Program-made: the position numbers and the translations under genes
Part shown: positions 50,605-58,459 of the stretch, in pieces
Layout: the number at the start of each line of letters is the position of its first letter
How positions within the stretch are numbered: the stretch's first letter is position 1
From: CAIVVT01 sp963838205
Lineage (GTDB): Bacteria > Acidobacteriota > Terriglobia > Bryobacterales > Bryobacteraceae
Direction: 5' to 3'
Length of the DNA: 64,000 nt
NCBI GenBank assembly: GCA_963838205.1
Contig: CAWIQF010000008.1
Span: 62,001-126,000 of the forward strand
Notes under the pieces: generated by a model
What the model was told of the DNA's origin: nothing
Database searches by the model: none
The model's input: only the letters and a program-made list of their open reading frames with translations

Positions 50605-51765
50605 ATGAAAATCGCCTACCTGGATGCGTTCTCCGGCATTGCCGGCGACATGACCGTTGCGGCCCTGATCGACGCGGGCGTGCCCGCCGAAACGTTGTTC
50701 GCGGGGCTCGACTCGCTGGGCACGGGGGCGCGCTTCCGCATGGAACGCGTGAAGCGCATGGGCATCGCGGCGACCCGGCTGATCATCGAACACGATGAGC
50801 AGAAAAAGCATCGCCACCTGCCGCATATCGTCAAGCTGATCGAAGCATCCGCGTTGCCTGAGGCCGCGAAGACGGATGCCGTCCGCGTTTTCACAACGCT
50901 GGGCGAGGCCGAGGCACAGGTGCACGGCGTCCCCATCGAAAAGGTACATTTCCACGAAGTCGGCGCGGTGGATTCGATCTGCGACATCGCCGGCGCATGC
51001 TACGGTTTCTGGCTGCTGGGCGTCGAACGGATCTACTGTTCCGCGATCAACACCGGCTCCGGCACGGTGGAGGCGGATCACGGCGTGATGCCCGTGCCGA
51101 CGCCCGCGACGGCGCTCCTATTGAAGGACAAACCGGTCTACGCGCGCGGCGCTGAGACGGAATTAACCACGCCCACGGGCGCGGCGATCGTGGCCGCGCT
51201 GGCCGCTGGATTCGGCCCCATGCCGCCGCTGCGCATTGCGGCGCAGGGCTTCGGCGCGGGCACGAAGGATTTCCCCGGAATGGCGAACGTGCTGCGAGTG
51301 CTCATCGGCGAGGCGAGCGGGGCGGCGGAGTCGACGACCGTGTGCGTACTGGAAGCCAACATCGACGACTGCTCGCCGCAGGTGCTCGGCTACGCCATGG
51401 AGCGCCTGTTCGAGGCGGGCGCGCTCGACGTAACGCTGACGCCGCTGGTGATGAAAAAGCAGCGCCCGGGCCAACTGTTGCGCGTGATCGCGACGCCGGA
51501 GAGTCGCGAGACGCTGGCATCGATCATCTTCAGGGAAACGACGACGCTCGGCCTGCGCATGCACGACGCCGAACGGCGCGTGCAATGGCGCGAGATTCAA
51601 ATCGTCGAGACGCCCTTCGGTCCGGTACGCATGAAGGCCGGCGAGTACGGGGCGTCGCCCGAATACGACGACTGCCGCGCACTGGCGCTCAAGATGGGCT
51701 TGCCATTGAAGGAGATTCTCGCCGTCGCGATATTGGCCTGGAAGGCCGGCGACAAAGGAAAGTGA
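50605..51765 (+). CDS. larC: Pyridinium-3,5-bisthiocarboxylic acid mononucleotide nickel chelatase
   Basis: A 386-residue nickel insertase, the last enzyme in nickel-pincer cofactor synthesis. N-terminus MKIAYLDAFSGIAGDMTVAALID is typical, followed by HRHLPHIVKLIEAS and KVHFHEVGAVDSICDIAGACYGFWLLG. The C-terminal domain shows VCVLEANIDDCSPQVLGYAMERLFEAGALDVTLTPLVMKKQRPGQLLRVIA and ETTTLGLRMHDAERR. In some genomes larC is split in two (larC1/larC2) with a programmed frameshift; here it is one continuous frame. It is followed by metG after 7 bases. larB lies 33 kb away, so the pathway genes are dispersed. Confidence 0.94.
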   Translation: MKIAYLDAFSGIAGDMTVAALIDAGVPAETLFAGLDSLGTGARFRMERVKRMGIAATRLIIEHDEQKKHRHLPHIVKLIEASALPEAAKTDAVRVFTTLGEAEAQVHGVPIEKVHFHEVGAVDSICDIAGACYGFWLLGVERIYCSAINTGSGTVEADHGVMPVPTPATALLLKDKPVYARGAETELTTPTGAAIVAALAAGFGPMPPLRIAAQGFGAGTKDFPGMANVLRVLIGEASGAAESTTVCVLEANIDDCSPQVLGYAMERLFEAGALDVTLTPLVMKKQRPGQLLRVIATPESRETLASIIFRETTTLGLRMHDAERRVQWREIQIVETPFGPVRMKAGEYGASPEYDDCRALALKMGLPLKEILAVAILAWKAGDKGK

Positions 51766-51772
51766 GTTGTGA

Positions 51773-53743
51773 ATGAGTGAGAAGTTTTACCTGACGACGC
51801 CGATCTATTACGTCAACGCGGCGCCGCATATCGGCCATACCTACACGACGTTTGCGGCCGACATGATCCGCACGTATAAGCGGATGACCGGCTTCAACGC
51901 GGTGCTGACCACCGGCACCGACGAGCACGGGCAGAAGGTCGAGCGCGCGGCGACTAAGATGGGCAAGACGCCACAGGAATACACGACCACGATCGCGGAG
52001 GAATTCCGCACGCAGTGGGAGAAGCTCGGGCTGGGCATCGATCGCTTTTTGCGTACGACCGATCCGCGGCAGGACCAGGCCGTGGCCCTGTTGTATGCCG
52101 ACTGCAAAAAAAATGGCTACATCTACAAGGGCAGCTACACCGGCCAGTACTGCATGTTCGACGAGCTTTATGTGAATGACGCCGAATCCGGCGATCCGTG
52201 CCCGGAGTGCGGCCGGCCGACGGAGACGGTAACGGAAGAGAATCTGTTCTTCCGGCTCTCGGCGTTCCAAGAGTTCCTGCTCGACCTGTATGAGAAGCAG
52301 CCCGATTTCATTCAACCCGAGATCCGCCGCAACGAAATCATTTCGTTCGTGAAGAAGGGCCTGAAGGACATTTCCATTTCGCGTACGACCATCAAATGGG
52401 GCATCCCGGTGCCGGATGAGCCGGGGCACGTTTTCTACGTCTGGTTCGACGCGCTGATGACGTATTGGACCGCGGTGCAGGGCGAAGGGCTGTGGCCGGC
52501 CGACCTGCATCTGGTGGGCAAGGAGATCATCCGCTTCCATGCGGTCTACTGGCCCGCGTTCCTCAAAGCCGCCGGATGGGAGCTGCCCAAGCGCATCTTC
52601 GCGCACGGCTGGCTGCTGTTCGACAACGACAAGATGTCGAAGTCGAAGGGCAACATCGTGCGGCCGGAGCCGATCCGCCAGGTGATGGGCGCCGACCCGC
52701 TGCGCTACTTCCTGTTCCGCGAGATTCCGTTCGGCGGCGACGGCAACTTCAGCTATGACGCGCTGGTCGGGCGCTACAACTCGGACCTGGCGAATGGTCT
52801 GGGCAACCTATTGAGCCGCACGACGGCGCTCATTCGGCAGTCGCGCGCTGGAATCATCCCGGCGTCGGCGGGCGCGCCCGCGATCGCGGAGGAGGCCCGC
52901 AAGACGATCCGCGTCTTCCGCGAGTGCTTCGAGCGCTTCGAATTCCATCGCGCGCTGGAGAGCGTATGGGCGCTGCTGACGTTCGTGGACCGCGCGATCG
53001 TGCAGTATCAGCCCTGGACGCTGGGGAAGAAGAAGGACGAGGAGTCGCAGCGGCGGCTCGACGAAATCCTGTACTCTTCCGCCGAAACGCTGCGCATCGT
53101 TTCTGTTCTATTGAAGCCCATCCTGCCGGAGATCACCGAGAAGATCTGGGCGCAACTCGGCATGCGCGAGAAGCTCATAGACCAACGCATCGACACGCTC
53201 GATTGGGGCGGGCTGACGGCTGGGCAGGCCGTCGGCGAGGCCGCGCAGATCTTCCCGCGCCTGGATTTGAAGGAAACCGTGGACAAAATGAACGGCCTCG
53301 AACAGGTGGAAGTCGCGCGGCAGAACGCGCTGCTCGGCAAGACCGCACCGGCTGCCGCGGAGGCTCCGGCCACGGAGCCCTGGACGCCGCCCGTGGGCGT
53401 GCCGGCGCTGGCTCCCAGCATCACGATCGACGATTTCGCCAAGGTAGATCTGCGCGTCGCAGTCGTGCTGGCCGCCGAGAAGGTGCAGGGCGCCGACAAG
53501 CTGCTGAAGCTGACAATTGACGTCGCCGAGCGCGAGCCGCGGACCATTGTGGCCGGCATCGCCAAGGCGTACACGCCGGAGCAACTCGTCGGCCGCAAAG
53601 TCGTCATCGTGGCGAATTTGCAGCCGCGCAAGCTGCGCGGCATCGAAAGCAATGGGATGATCGTGGCCGCTTCGCTGGCCGACGGCGCGCCGGTGCTGGC
53701 CGCGTTCCTGGAAGACGTTCCGCCCGGCGCACGTCTCAAATGA
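51773..53743 (+). CDS. metG: Methionyl-tRNA synthetase with C-terminal tRNA-binding domain
   Basis: A 656-residue class I synthetase that charges tRNA-Met. The HIGH signature is PHIGHTYTTF at residues 18-27 and the KMSKS loop is KMSKSKGN at about residues 287-294. The connective domain has a zinc-knuckle-like CPECGRPTETV near residue 146. The catalytic domain is followed by the anticodon helical bundle and a linker rich in Ala/Pro (APAAAEAPATEPWTPP). The C-terminal 100 residues form a Trbp111-like tRNA-binding domain (DFAKVDLRVAVVLAAEKVQGADKLLKLTID). All parts appear intact. Co-transcribed with larC and overlapping tatD by four bases. Confidence 0.97.
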   Translation: MSEKFYLTTPIYYVNAAPHIGHTYTTFAADMIRTYKRMTGFNAVLTTGTDEHGQKVERAATKMGKTPQEYTTTIAEEFRTQWEKLGLGIDRFLRTTDPRQDQAVALLYADCKKNGYIYKGSYTGQYCMFDELYVNDAESGDPCPECGRPTETVTEENLFFRLSAFQEFLLDLYEKQPDFIQPEIRRNEIISFVKKGLKDISISRTTIKWGIPVPDEPGHVFYVWFDALMTYWTAVQGEGLWPADLHLVGKEIIRFHAVYWPAFLKAAGWELPKRIFAHGWLLFDNDKMSKSKGNIVRPEPIRQVMGADPLRYFLFREIPFGGDGNFSYDALVGRYNSDLANGLGNLLSRTTALIRQSRAGIIPASAGAPAIAEEARKTIRVFRECFERFEFHRALESVWALLTFVDRAIVQYQPWTLGKKKDEESQRRLDEILYSSAETLRIVSVLLKPILPEITEKIWAQLGMREKLIDQRIDTLDWGGLTAGQAVGEAAQIFPRLDLKETVDKMNGLEQVEVARQNALLGKTAPAAAEAPATEPWTPPVGVPALAPSITIDDFAKVDLRVAVVLAAEKVQGADKLLKLTIDVAEREPRTIVAGIAKAYTPEQLVGRKVVIVANLQPRKLRGIESNGMIVAASLADGAPVLAAFLEDVPPGARLK

Positions 53744-54534
53744 CTCTGATCGACTCGCACTGCCATCTCGACGCCGCGGTCTACGACGCGGACCGCGAGG
53801 CGGTGATTCGCCGCGCCCGCGATGCGGGCGTGGAATGCATGGTGGCCATCGGCAGCGGCGACGGGCCACCCGACCTCGAGGCCGGGCTGCGTCTGGCGGC
53901 GGCCTACGACTTCATCTATGCGACGGCCGGCGTGCACCCGCACGACGCAAGCAAGGCGACGGAAGAAACCTGGAGCCGGTTGGCCGATTTGACGACGCGC
54001 GAGAAGCTGGTGGCGATTGGGGAGATCGGCCTCGACTACCATTACGATTATTCGCCGCGCGAGACCCAGCGCGCCGCGTTCGCGCGTCAATTGGAAGTGG
54101 CCCGGGAGGCCGGCCTGCCGATCGTGATCCACACCCGTGAGGCCTGGGCCGACACGATGTCGCTGCTCCATGCGCATTGGCCGGCGGATGGTCCGGGCGG
54201 CATCTTCCACTGTTTCTCCGAAGGCCCCGCCGAAGCGGAACAGGCCTTGGCTCTGGGCTTCCTGCTCAGTTTTTCGGGCATCATCACGTTTCCCAAGGCC
54301 GACGACGTGCGCGCGGCACTGCGCCAGACGCCTCTCGATCGGCTGCTGATCGAGACCGACGCGCCGTATCTGGCGCCCGTTCCCTGGCGCGGCAAACGCA
54401 ACGAGCCCGCGTATGTGGTCGAAACGGCCAAGAAAGTCGCTGAAATAAAGGGGCTTCCGTTGGAGCAGGTCGCCGCGGCGACAAGTTCCAACTGGAAACG
54501 CCTGTGTTTGCAGGAGACGGGGCAAGACCGCTAG
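53740..54534 (+). CDS. tatD: TatD family metal-dependent DNase/hydrolase
   Basis: A 264-residue metallo-dependent hydrolase with a TIM barrel. Motifs: LIDSHCHLDAA at the start (His-x-His), the Glu in VAIGEIGLDYHYDYSPRETQ near residue 95, LPIVIHTREAWADT (His), GIFHCFSEGPAEAEQAL (His) and LLIETDAPYLAPVPWRGKRNEPAYV (Asp). TatD enzymes are 3'-5' DNases linked to DNA repair and quality control. The ATG overlaps the metG stop. The C-terminus ends QETGQDR, followed after 14 bases by the polyprenyl synthase. Confidence 0.95.
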   Translation: MTLIDSHCHLDAAVYDADREAVIRRARDAGVECMVAIGSGDGPPDLEAGLRLAAAYDFIYATAGVHPHDASKATEETWSRLADLTTREKLVAIGEIGLDYHYDYSPRETQRAAFARQLEVAREAGLPIVIHTREAWADTMSLLHAHWPADGPGGIFHCFSEGPAEAEQALALGFLLSFSGIITFPKADDVRAALRQTPLDRLLIETDAPYLAPVPWRGKRNEPAYVVETAKKVAEIKGLPLEQVAAATSSNWKRLCLQETGQDR

Positions 54535-54548
54535 ACTGGACACATTCG

Positions 54549-55551
54549 ATGGCCCTCGGCAAACTGGGTACCGCTTTGACAGCCGGCGAGATTCTCGGCC
54601 TCGTCTCGGGCGATCTCGAGAAGATGGAGTCGGAAGCTGCGCCTGGACTCAGTCGGCAACATCGAAGCCGTCTCGCGCATCGCGCGCCATCTCCAAGGCA
54701 ACGGCGGGAAACGCCTGCGGCCGATTCTGCTGCTGGTCTCCTGCCGCCTGTACCAGGAACCGAACGCCGCCGCCATCCGTCTGGCCTCGGTGGTGGAACT
54801 GATCCACACCGCTACGCTGGTTCACGACGACGTCATCGATGAGGCCAAAACCCGCCGCGGCCAGCCCGCGGCCAACGTCATATGGGGCAACGCGCCGTCG
54901 GTCCTGGCCGGCGACTGGCTGTACATGCAGGCCTTCCACAGCGCGCTCAAGCTGCGCAGCTACGAGATCCTGGACCTGCTCATCACGCTGACCCAGCAGA
55001 TGGTGGATGGAGAACTGCTCCAACTCGGATGGATCGGCAAAATCGGCGTCACCGAAGCCGATTCGATGGAACTCATCGACCGCAAAACGGCCAGCCTGTT
55101 CTCCGCCTGTACGCGGCTCGGCGCTATCGCCGGAGGCGCAAGCGAGCACGATCAGCTGCGGCTGGGAGATTTCGGCTGGAACCTGGGCATGGCCTTCCAA
55201 TTGGCCGACGACATGCTGGACTTCACCTCGCGCGAATCCGTCCTGGGCAAGCCCGTGGGCAACGATCTGCGCGAAGGCAAGGTGACTCTGCCGCTGATCT
55301 ACGCCTTGGAGAAGAGCACCCCCGAGGAGCGGCAACTGGTGGAGCGCGTGCTGGCCGATTCGAGCTATGAGCATGTGCCCTTCGCCTCGATTCGCCAGCT
55401 CATCGACCGCTATCAGGGCATCGAGCGAACGCGCGAGCGCGCCCGCGAATTTACCGAGAAAGCGCGCGCGCTGCTCGCCGGATTACCCGATTCTCCCGCC
55501 CAACGAGCTCTGATCGCGGCCACCGATCTCGTCACCGGCCGCGACCGCTAG
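54549..55551 (+). pseudogene. Polyprenyl diphosphate synthase with an apparent one-base insertion near its start
   Basis: A trans-isoprenyl diphosphate synthase that makes polyprenyl chains for quinones or undecaprenyl-like carriers. ATG 54549 gives MALGKLGTALTAGEILGLVS to residue 29, then the frame is lost. Deleting one G (position about 54636) joins it to LRLDSVGNIEAVSRIARHLQ in the second frame, giving about 333 residues with all motifs: GGKRLRPILLLVSCRLY, the first Asp-rich motif in LVHDDVIDEAKTRRGQPAAN, and the second in QLADDMLDFTSRESVLGK. As read, translation would have to begin at an internal start (54790). Its stop TAG is the inside of the IS1380 target duplication. Whether the insertion is real needs re-sequencing. 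Confidence 0.9.
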
Positions 55552-55569
55552 CCCGAATATTTCACCGGC
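55552..55569 (+). repeat. Left terminal inverted repeat of the IS
   Basis: CCCGAATATTTCACCGGC at the left end; 15 of 18 bases match the right end repeat. It begins directly after the target duplication CTAG, whose TAG is the stop codon of the upstream gene. Confidence 0.85.
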
Positions 55570-55649
55570 TCACTGTACAAAAGCCGCCTTCTCTGGCATA
55601 AACATTTCAGCCACGAAGTGCTTTTGCACAGAAAGCGGCGGCTCTTGCT

Positions 55650-57011
55650 ATGACACAGTGTACCCAGGACAGCTTCGAATTTGAAGCCCATTTTTCGCGC
55701 CGGGTGGTGGCGGGTTTCGACGGCGGCACGATCACTTCCGACGCCGGGGCGCTACTGCTGCGGCAGGTCAACCGGCGCATCGGCCTGCTGCCACGCCTGG
55801 CGCGCTGCTTCAGCGACTTCCGGAATCCGGTTTACATCTCCCACGAAGTGGGTGAAATGGTCTCGCAGCGCGTCTATGCGCTGGCCTTGGGTTACGAAGA
55901 TCTCAACGACCACGACCAACTGCGTGACGACCCGCTGATGGGTCTGCTGGCGGGTAAACGCAAGCCCGGCGCGGCGTTGGCCAGCAAGAGCACGCTGTGC
56001 CGCCTGGAACGCACGCCTGAGGCCGGCGCCGCCTCCGACCGCTACAAGAAGATCCGCTACGATGCCGCCGCCATCGACCGGCTGCTGGTCGAGATGTTTG
56101 TGGAGTCGCACCCGCAAGCCCCGGCCCGGATCGTCGTCGATCTGGACGCCACCGATACGCCGTTGCACGGCCAGCAGGAGGGACGTTTCTTCCACGGCTA
56201 CTACGACCACTACTGCTACCTGCCGCTGTACATCTTCGCGGGCGACCAGATTGTCGGCGTGCGGCTGCGAGAGGCCAATCAGGACGCCAGCGCGGGCAGC
56301 GTCGAAGAGATCCAGCGCATCGTCGCGCAGATCCGCGCCCGCTGGCCCCAGACTCAGATCATCCTGCGCGCCGACTCGGGCTTCTGCCGCGAAGAACTGA
56401 TGAGGTGGTGTGAGGACAACCATGTCAACTACGTCTTCGGACTGGCGCGCAACCAGCGCCTGCGGCGGCGGATCGACAAGGCCATGCGCCAGGCCGCGGG
56501 CGAGGCCCAACGCACGGGAAAGGCGGCGCGGGTGCTCACCGAGTTTCGCTACCGCACGCGCAAGAGTTGGTCGCGCGCCCGGCGCGTCATCGCCAAGGCC
56601 GAGCAGATCGCGGGCAAGCAGAACCCGCGCTATGTCGTGACTTCGCTGCCGGTCGAGCAGTGGCAACCGCGCCCACTCTACGAGGATCTGTACTGCGCCC
56701 GCGGCGAGATGGAGAACCGCATCAAAGAGCAGCTGAGCCTGTTTGCCGACCGCATGAGTGCCGAGACGATGCGCGCCAATCAGCTCCGGCTGTATCTGTC
56801 GGCGGCGGCCTACGTGCTCGTGGAGGCGCTGCGGCGGCTGGCGCTAACAGGCACGGCGCTGGCCGAGGCCCAGGTCCACACGATTCGGCTGCGACTGCTC
56901 AAGATCGGCGCGCGGATTCGTTTCAGCGCGCGGCGCGTGCTGGTGTCGATGAGCAGCGGCTACCCCTGGAAGCAGGTGTTTGGGCAGGTGTGGGCGGCGC
57001 TGCGTTGCTGA
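55650..57011 (+). CDS. IS1380-family DDE transposase
   Basis: A 453-residue transposase, full length for the family. The N-terminal part shows EAHFSRRVVAGFDGGTITSDAGALLLRQ, typical of IS1380. The DDE triad is present: Asp in IVVDLDATDTPLHGQQEGRFFHG, Asp in IILRADSGFCREELMRW, and Glu in GEMENRIKEQLSLFADRMSA (the E of the Y-R-E-like motif). The frame is uninterrupted and codes to the end VFGQVWAALRC, so the element may still move. It starts 98 bases inside the left end, after a possible stem-loop (55585-55642) that could limit translation from outside transcripts such as that of the polyprenyl synthase upstream. Confidence 0.95.
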   Translation: MTQCTQDSFEFEAHFSRRVVAGFDGGTITSDAGALLLRQVNRRIGLLPRLARCFSDFRNPVYISHEVGEMVSQRVYALALGYEDLNDHDQLRDDPLMGLLAGKRKPGAALASKSTLCRLERTPEAGAASDRYKKIRYDAAAIDRLLVEMFVESHPQAPARIVVDLDATDTPLHGQQEGRFFHGYYDHYCYLPLYIFAGDQIVGVRLREANQDASAGSVEEIQRIVAQIRARWPQTQIILRADSGFCREELMRWCEDNHVNYVFGLARNQRLRRRIDKAMRQAAGEAQRTGKAARVLTEFRYRTRKSWSRARRVIAKAEQIAGKQNPRYVVTSLPVEQWQPRPLYEDLYCARGEMENRIKEQLSLFADRMSAETMRANQLRLYLSAAAYVLVEALRRLALTGTALAEAQVHTIRLRLLKIGARIRFSARRVLVSMSSGYPWKQVFGQVWAALRC

Positions 57012-57215
57012 GCCAAAATCGCGACACGGCAAACAAACGATTTCCCGATTTCGCACTTTTCGGGTCAGTCGAACTGCGTCCGAATTGCGTTTTGTGAGGG
57101 CGATCGGACGCCACAAGGCCCCCTCGATCACCACATCCCGGCTCGCTGCCCGCCCGAATGCCGCCGCAGCGCCCTCCAAACCTCACGCAAACGCCGGCGG
57201 CGACGAAATCACAGC

Positions 57216-57233
57216 GCCTGTGAAACATCCGGG
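57216..57233 (-). repeat. Right terminal inverted repeat of the IS
   Basis: Read on the minus strand it is CCCGGATGTTTCACAGGC, directly followed on the plus strand by the second CTAG copy at 57234-57237. Confidence 0.85.
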
Positions 57234-57365
57234 CTAGCCGGCGATCGGACGGCTGCGATCCGGTTTCAGGTCGGGCACGCGTGTTCCGCTCGAGGGGCCG
57301 GGTGAGCGAGCGAAGTCGGAACAGGGGAGGCCTCTGCTAAACTGAGGTTTCCCGGAAGGTGGCGC

Positions 57366-57536
57366 ATGGCAGTCAGTCAGGATCTGCTCGACATTCTAGT
57401 CTGTCCCGTTTGCAGAGAAGCGGTTCAGTTGACCGAGGATCATGGGGGGCTGAAATGCCCCAATTGCCGGCGGGTCTACCCGATTCGCGACGACATCCCC
57501 GTGATGCTCGTGGATGAGGCGCGGATCGAGGACTAA
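57366..57536 (+). CDS. Trm112-like zinc-ribbon protein (UPF0434)
   Basis: A 56-residue protein starting MAVSQDLLDILVCPVCREAV, then a second pair of cysteines in LKCPNCRRVYPIRDDIPVML (Cys-x2-Cys twice), so a zinc ribbon. This is the Trm112/YcaR family, whose members activate methyltransferases or, in bacteria, occur with lipopolysaccharide-synthesis genes. A plausible ribosome site, GGAAGGTGG, precedes the ATG. It is followed after 11 bases by the glycosyltransferase 9 gene, supporting an envelope-linked setting. Confidence 0.92.
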   Translation: MAVSQDLLDILVCPVCREAVQLTEDHGGLKCPNCRRVYPIRDDIPVMLVDEARIED

Positions 57537-57547
57537 GACAGGCACGT

Positions 57548-58459
57548 ATGCCGGCGGTGCTCCATACGCTGCCGCCCTCGGCGCGCGTGCTGGTGGTTCG
57601 GCTCCGGTCGCTGGGTGATTGTGTTCTGACGACTCCGGCTCTTCATCTCCTGAAGAATGCGAGGCCCGACCTGCGGGTGGCGGTGATGGTGGAGCAACGC
57701 TTTGCCGCGGTGTTCGAGGGAAACCCGGATATCGAGGCCATTTACGCGCCCGGGCCGGGCCGTGCGTTTACCTGGAGACCGGCGTTGACCCTCAATCTGC
57801 ATGGAGGCCCGCGCAGCGCGGCGTTGACCGCCGCGTCGATGGCGGGGTTACGGGCCGGATTCGACCACTTTCGTTTTCAAGCGATATATAATCTCCGCAT
57901 TCCGCGGGCGCAGGCGATCCTGGGCGAGGAACGCAGGGTTCACACGGCGGAACATTTAGCCTCGGCGATGTTCTGGCTGGGAGTTCCGCGGGCCGAGATC
58001 CCGCGCGCCTGCCTGTATGCCGAAAGCGGCCGCGAACGCAGCGACTACGCAGTGCTGCATCCGTTCGCCTCGGCCGCGGGGAAGGCCTGGCCCGCGGAGC
58101 GATTTGTGGCGCTGGGACGCTATCTGCGGGAGAGGTACGGCCTCGAAGTTGCGATCGTCGCAGGCCAGAGTGACGACTACGCACCGTTCGCTGAATTCGA
58201 ATGCCTGCGAGGAGCTCCGTTGCGCGAAGTGAAAACGCTGCTCGCGGGCGCGCGCCTGTTCATCGGCAACGATAGCGGGCCGGCCCACATGGCGGCGGCG
58301 TTCGGTCTGCCGGTGGTAGTGCTGTACGGCTCGTCGGACGCGACGGTGTGGGCGCCGTGGCGGACTCAAAGCGAGATAATCACAGCCGGTGAGGGGCTGG
58401 CGAGCGTGCCCTTGGAACGAGTAGTGACGGCCGTCGAGAGACTGCGAGCGCGCGCATGA
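57548..58459 (+). CDS. Glycosyltransferase family 9 (heptosyltransferase-like)
   Basis: A 303-residue GT-B glycosyltransferase of the ADP-heptose:LPS heptosyltransferase type. The N-terminal RVLVVRLRSLGDCVLTTPALHLLKNARPDLRVAVMVEQRFA is characteristic (the RxxSLGD motif). The C-terminal nucleotide-sugar site is FIGNDSGPAHMAAAFGLPVVVLYGSSDATVWAPW. It probably adds sugars to the core of lipopolysaccharide at the cytoplasmic side of the membrane. The stop overlaps the msbA-like start (ATGA), so both are made together in one envelope operon. The sugar donor is not determined by the sequence. Confidence 0.92.
   Translation: MPAVLHTLPPSARVLVVRLRSLGDCVLTTPALHLLKNARPDLRVAVMVEQRFAAVFEGNPDIEAIYAPGPGRAFTWRPALTLNLHGGPRSAALTAASMAGLRAGFDHFRFQAIYNLRIPRAQAILGEERRVHTAEHLASAMFWLGVPRAEIPRACLYAESGRERSDYAVLHPFASAAGKAWPAERFVALGRYLRERYGLEVAIVAGQSDDYAPFAEFECLRGAPLREVKTLLAGARLFIGNDSGPAHMAAAFGLPVVVLYGSSDATVWAPWRTQSEIITAGEGLASVPLERVVTAVERLRARA

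Larger units (their letters stand above)
55552..57233 (+). mobile_element. IS1380-family insertion sequence, complete, 1682 bp
   Basis: The element runs between inverted repeats CCCGAATATTTCACCGGC (55552-55569) and its counterpart at the right end, CCCGGATGTTTCACAGGC (read on the minus strand, 57233-57216), 15 of 18 identical. Both ends are flanked by CTAG (55548-55551 and 57234-57237), fitting the 4-base duplication of this family. The single gene is an intact DDE transposase. The left subterminal region has a hairpin (AGCCGCC/GGCGGCT) just before the transposase start. About 220 bases lie between the transposase and the right end, with no further gene. Confidence 0.93.

Noticed and set aside
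50534..50608. Tiny frame ending in an ATGA overlap with larC (residues KELEAARGRLCAAIQDLRDR)
   Set aside because: Only about 24 codons with a TTG start and no ribosome site; may be a remnant, too short to support.
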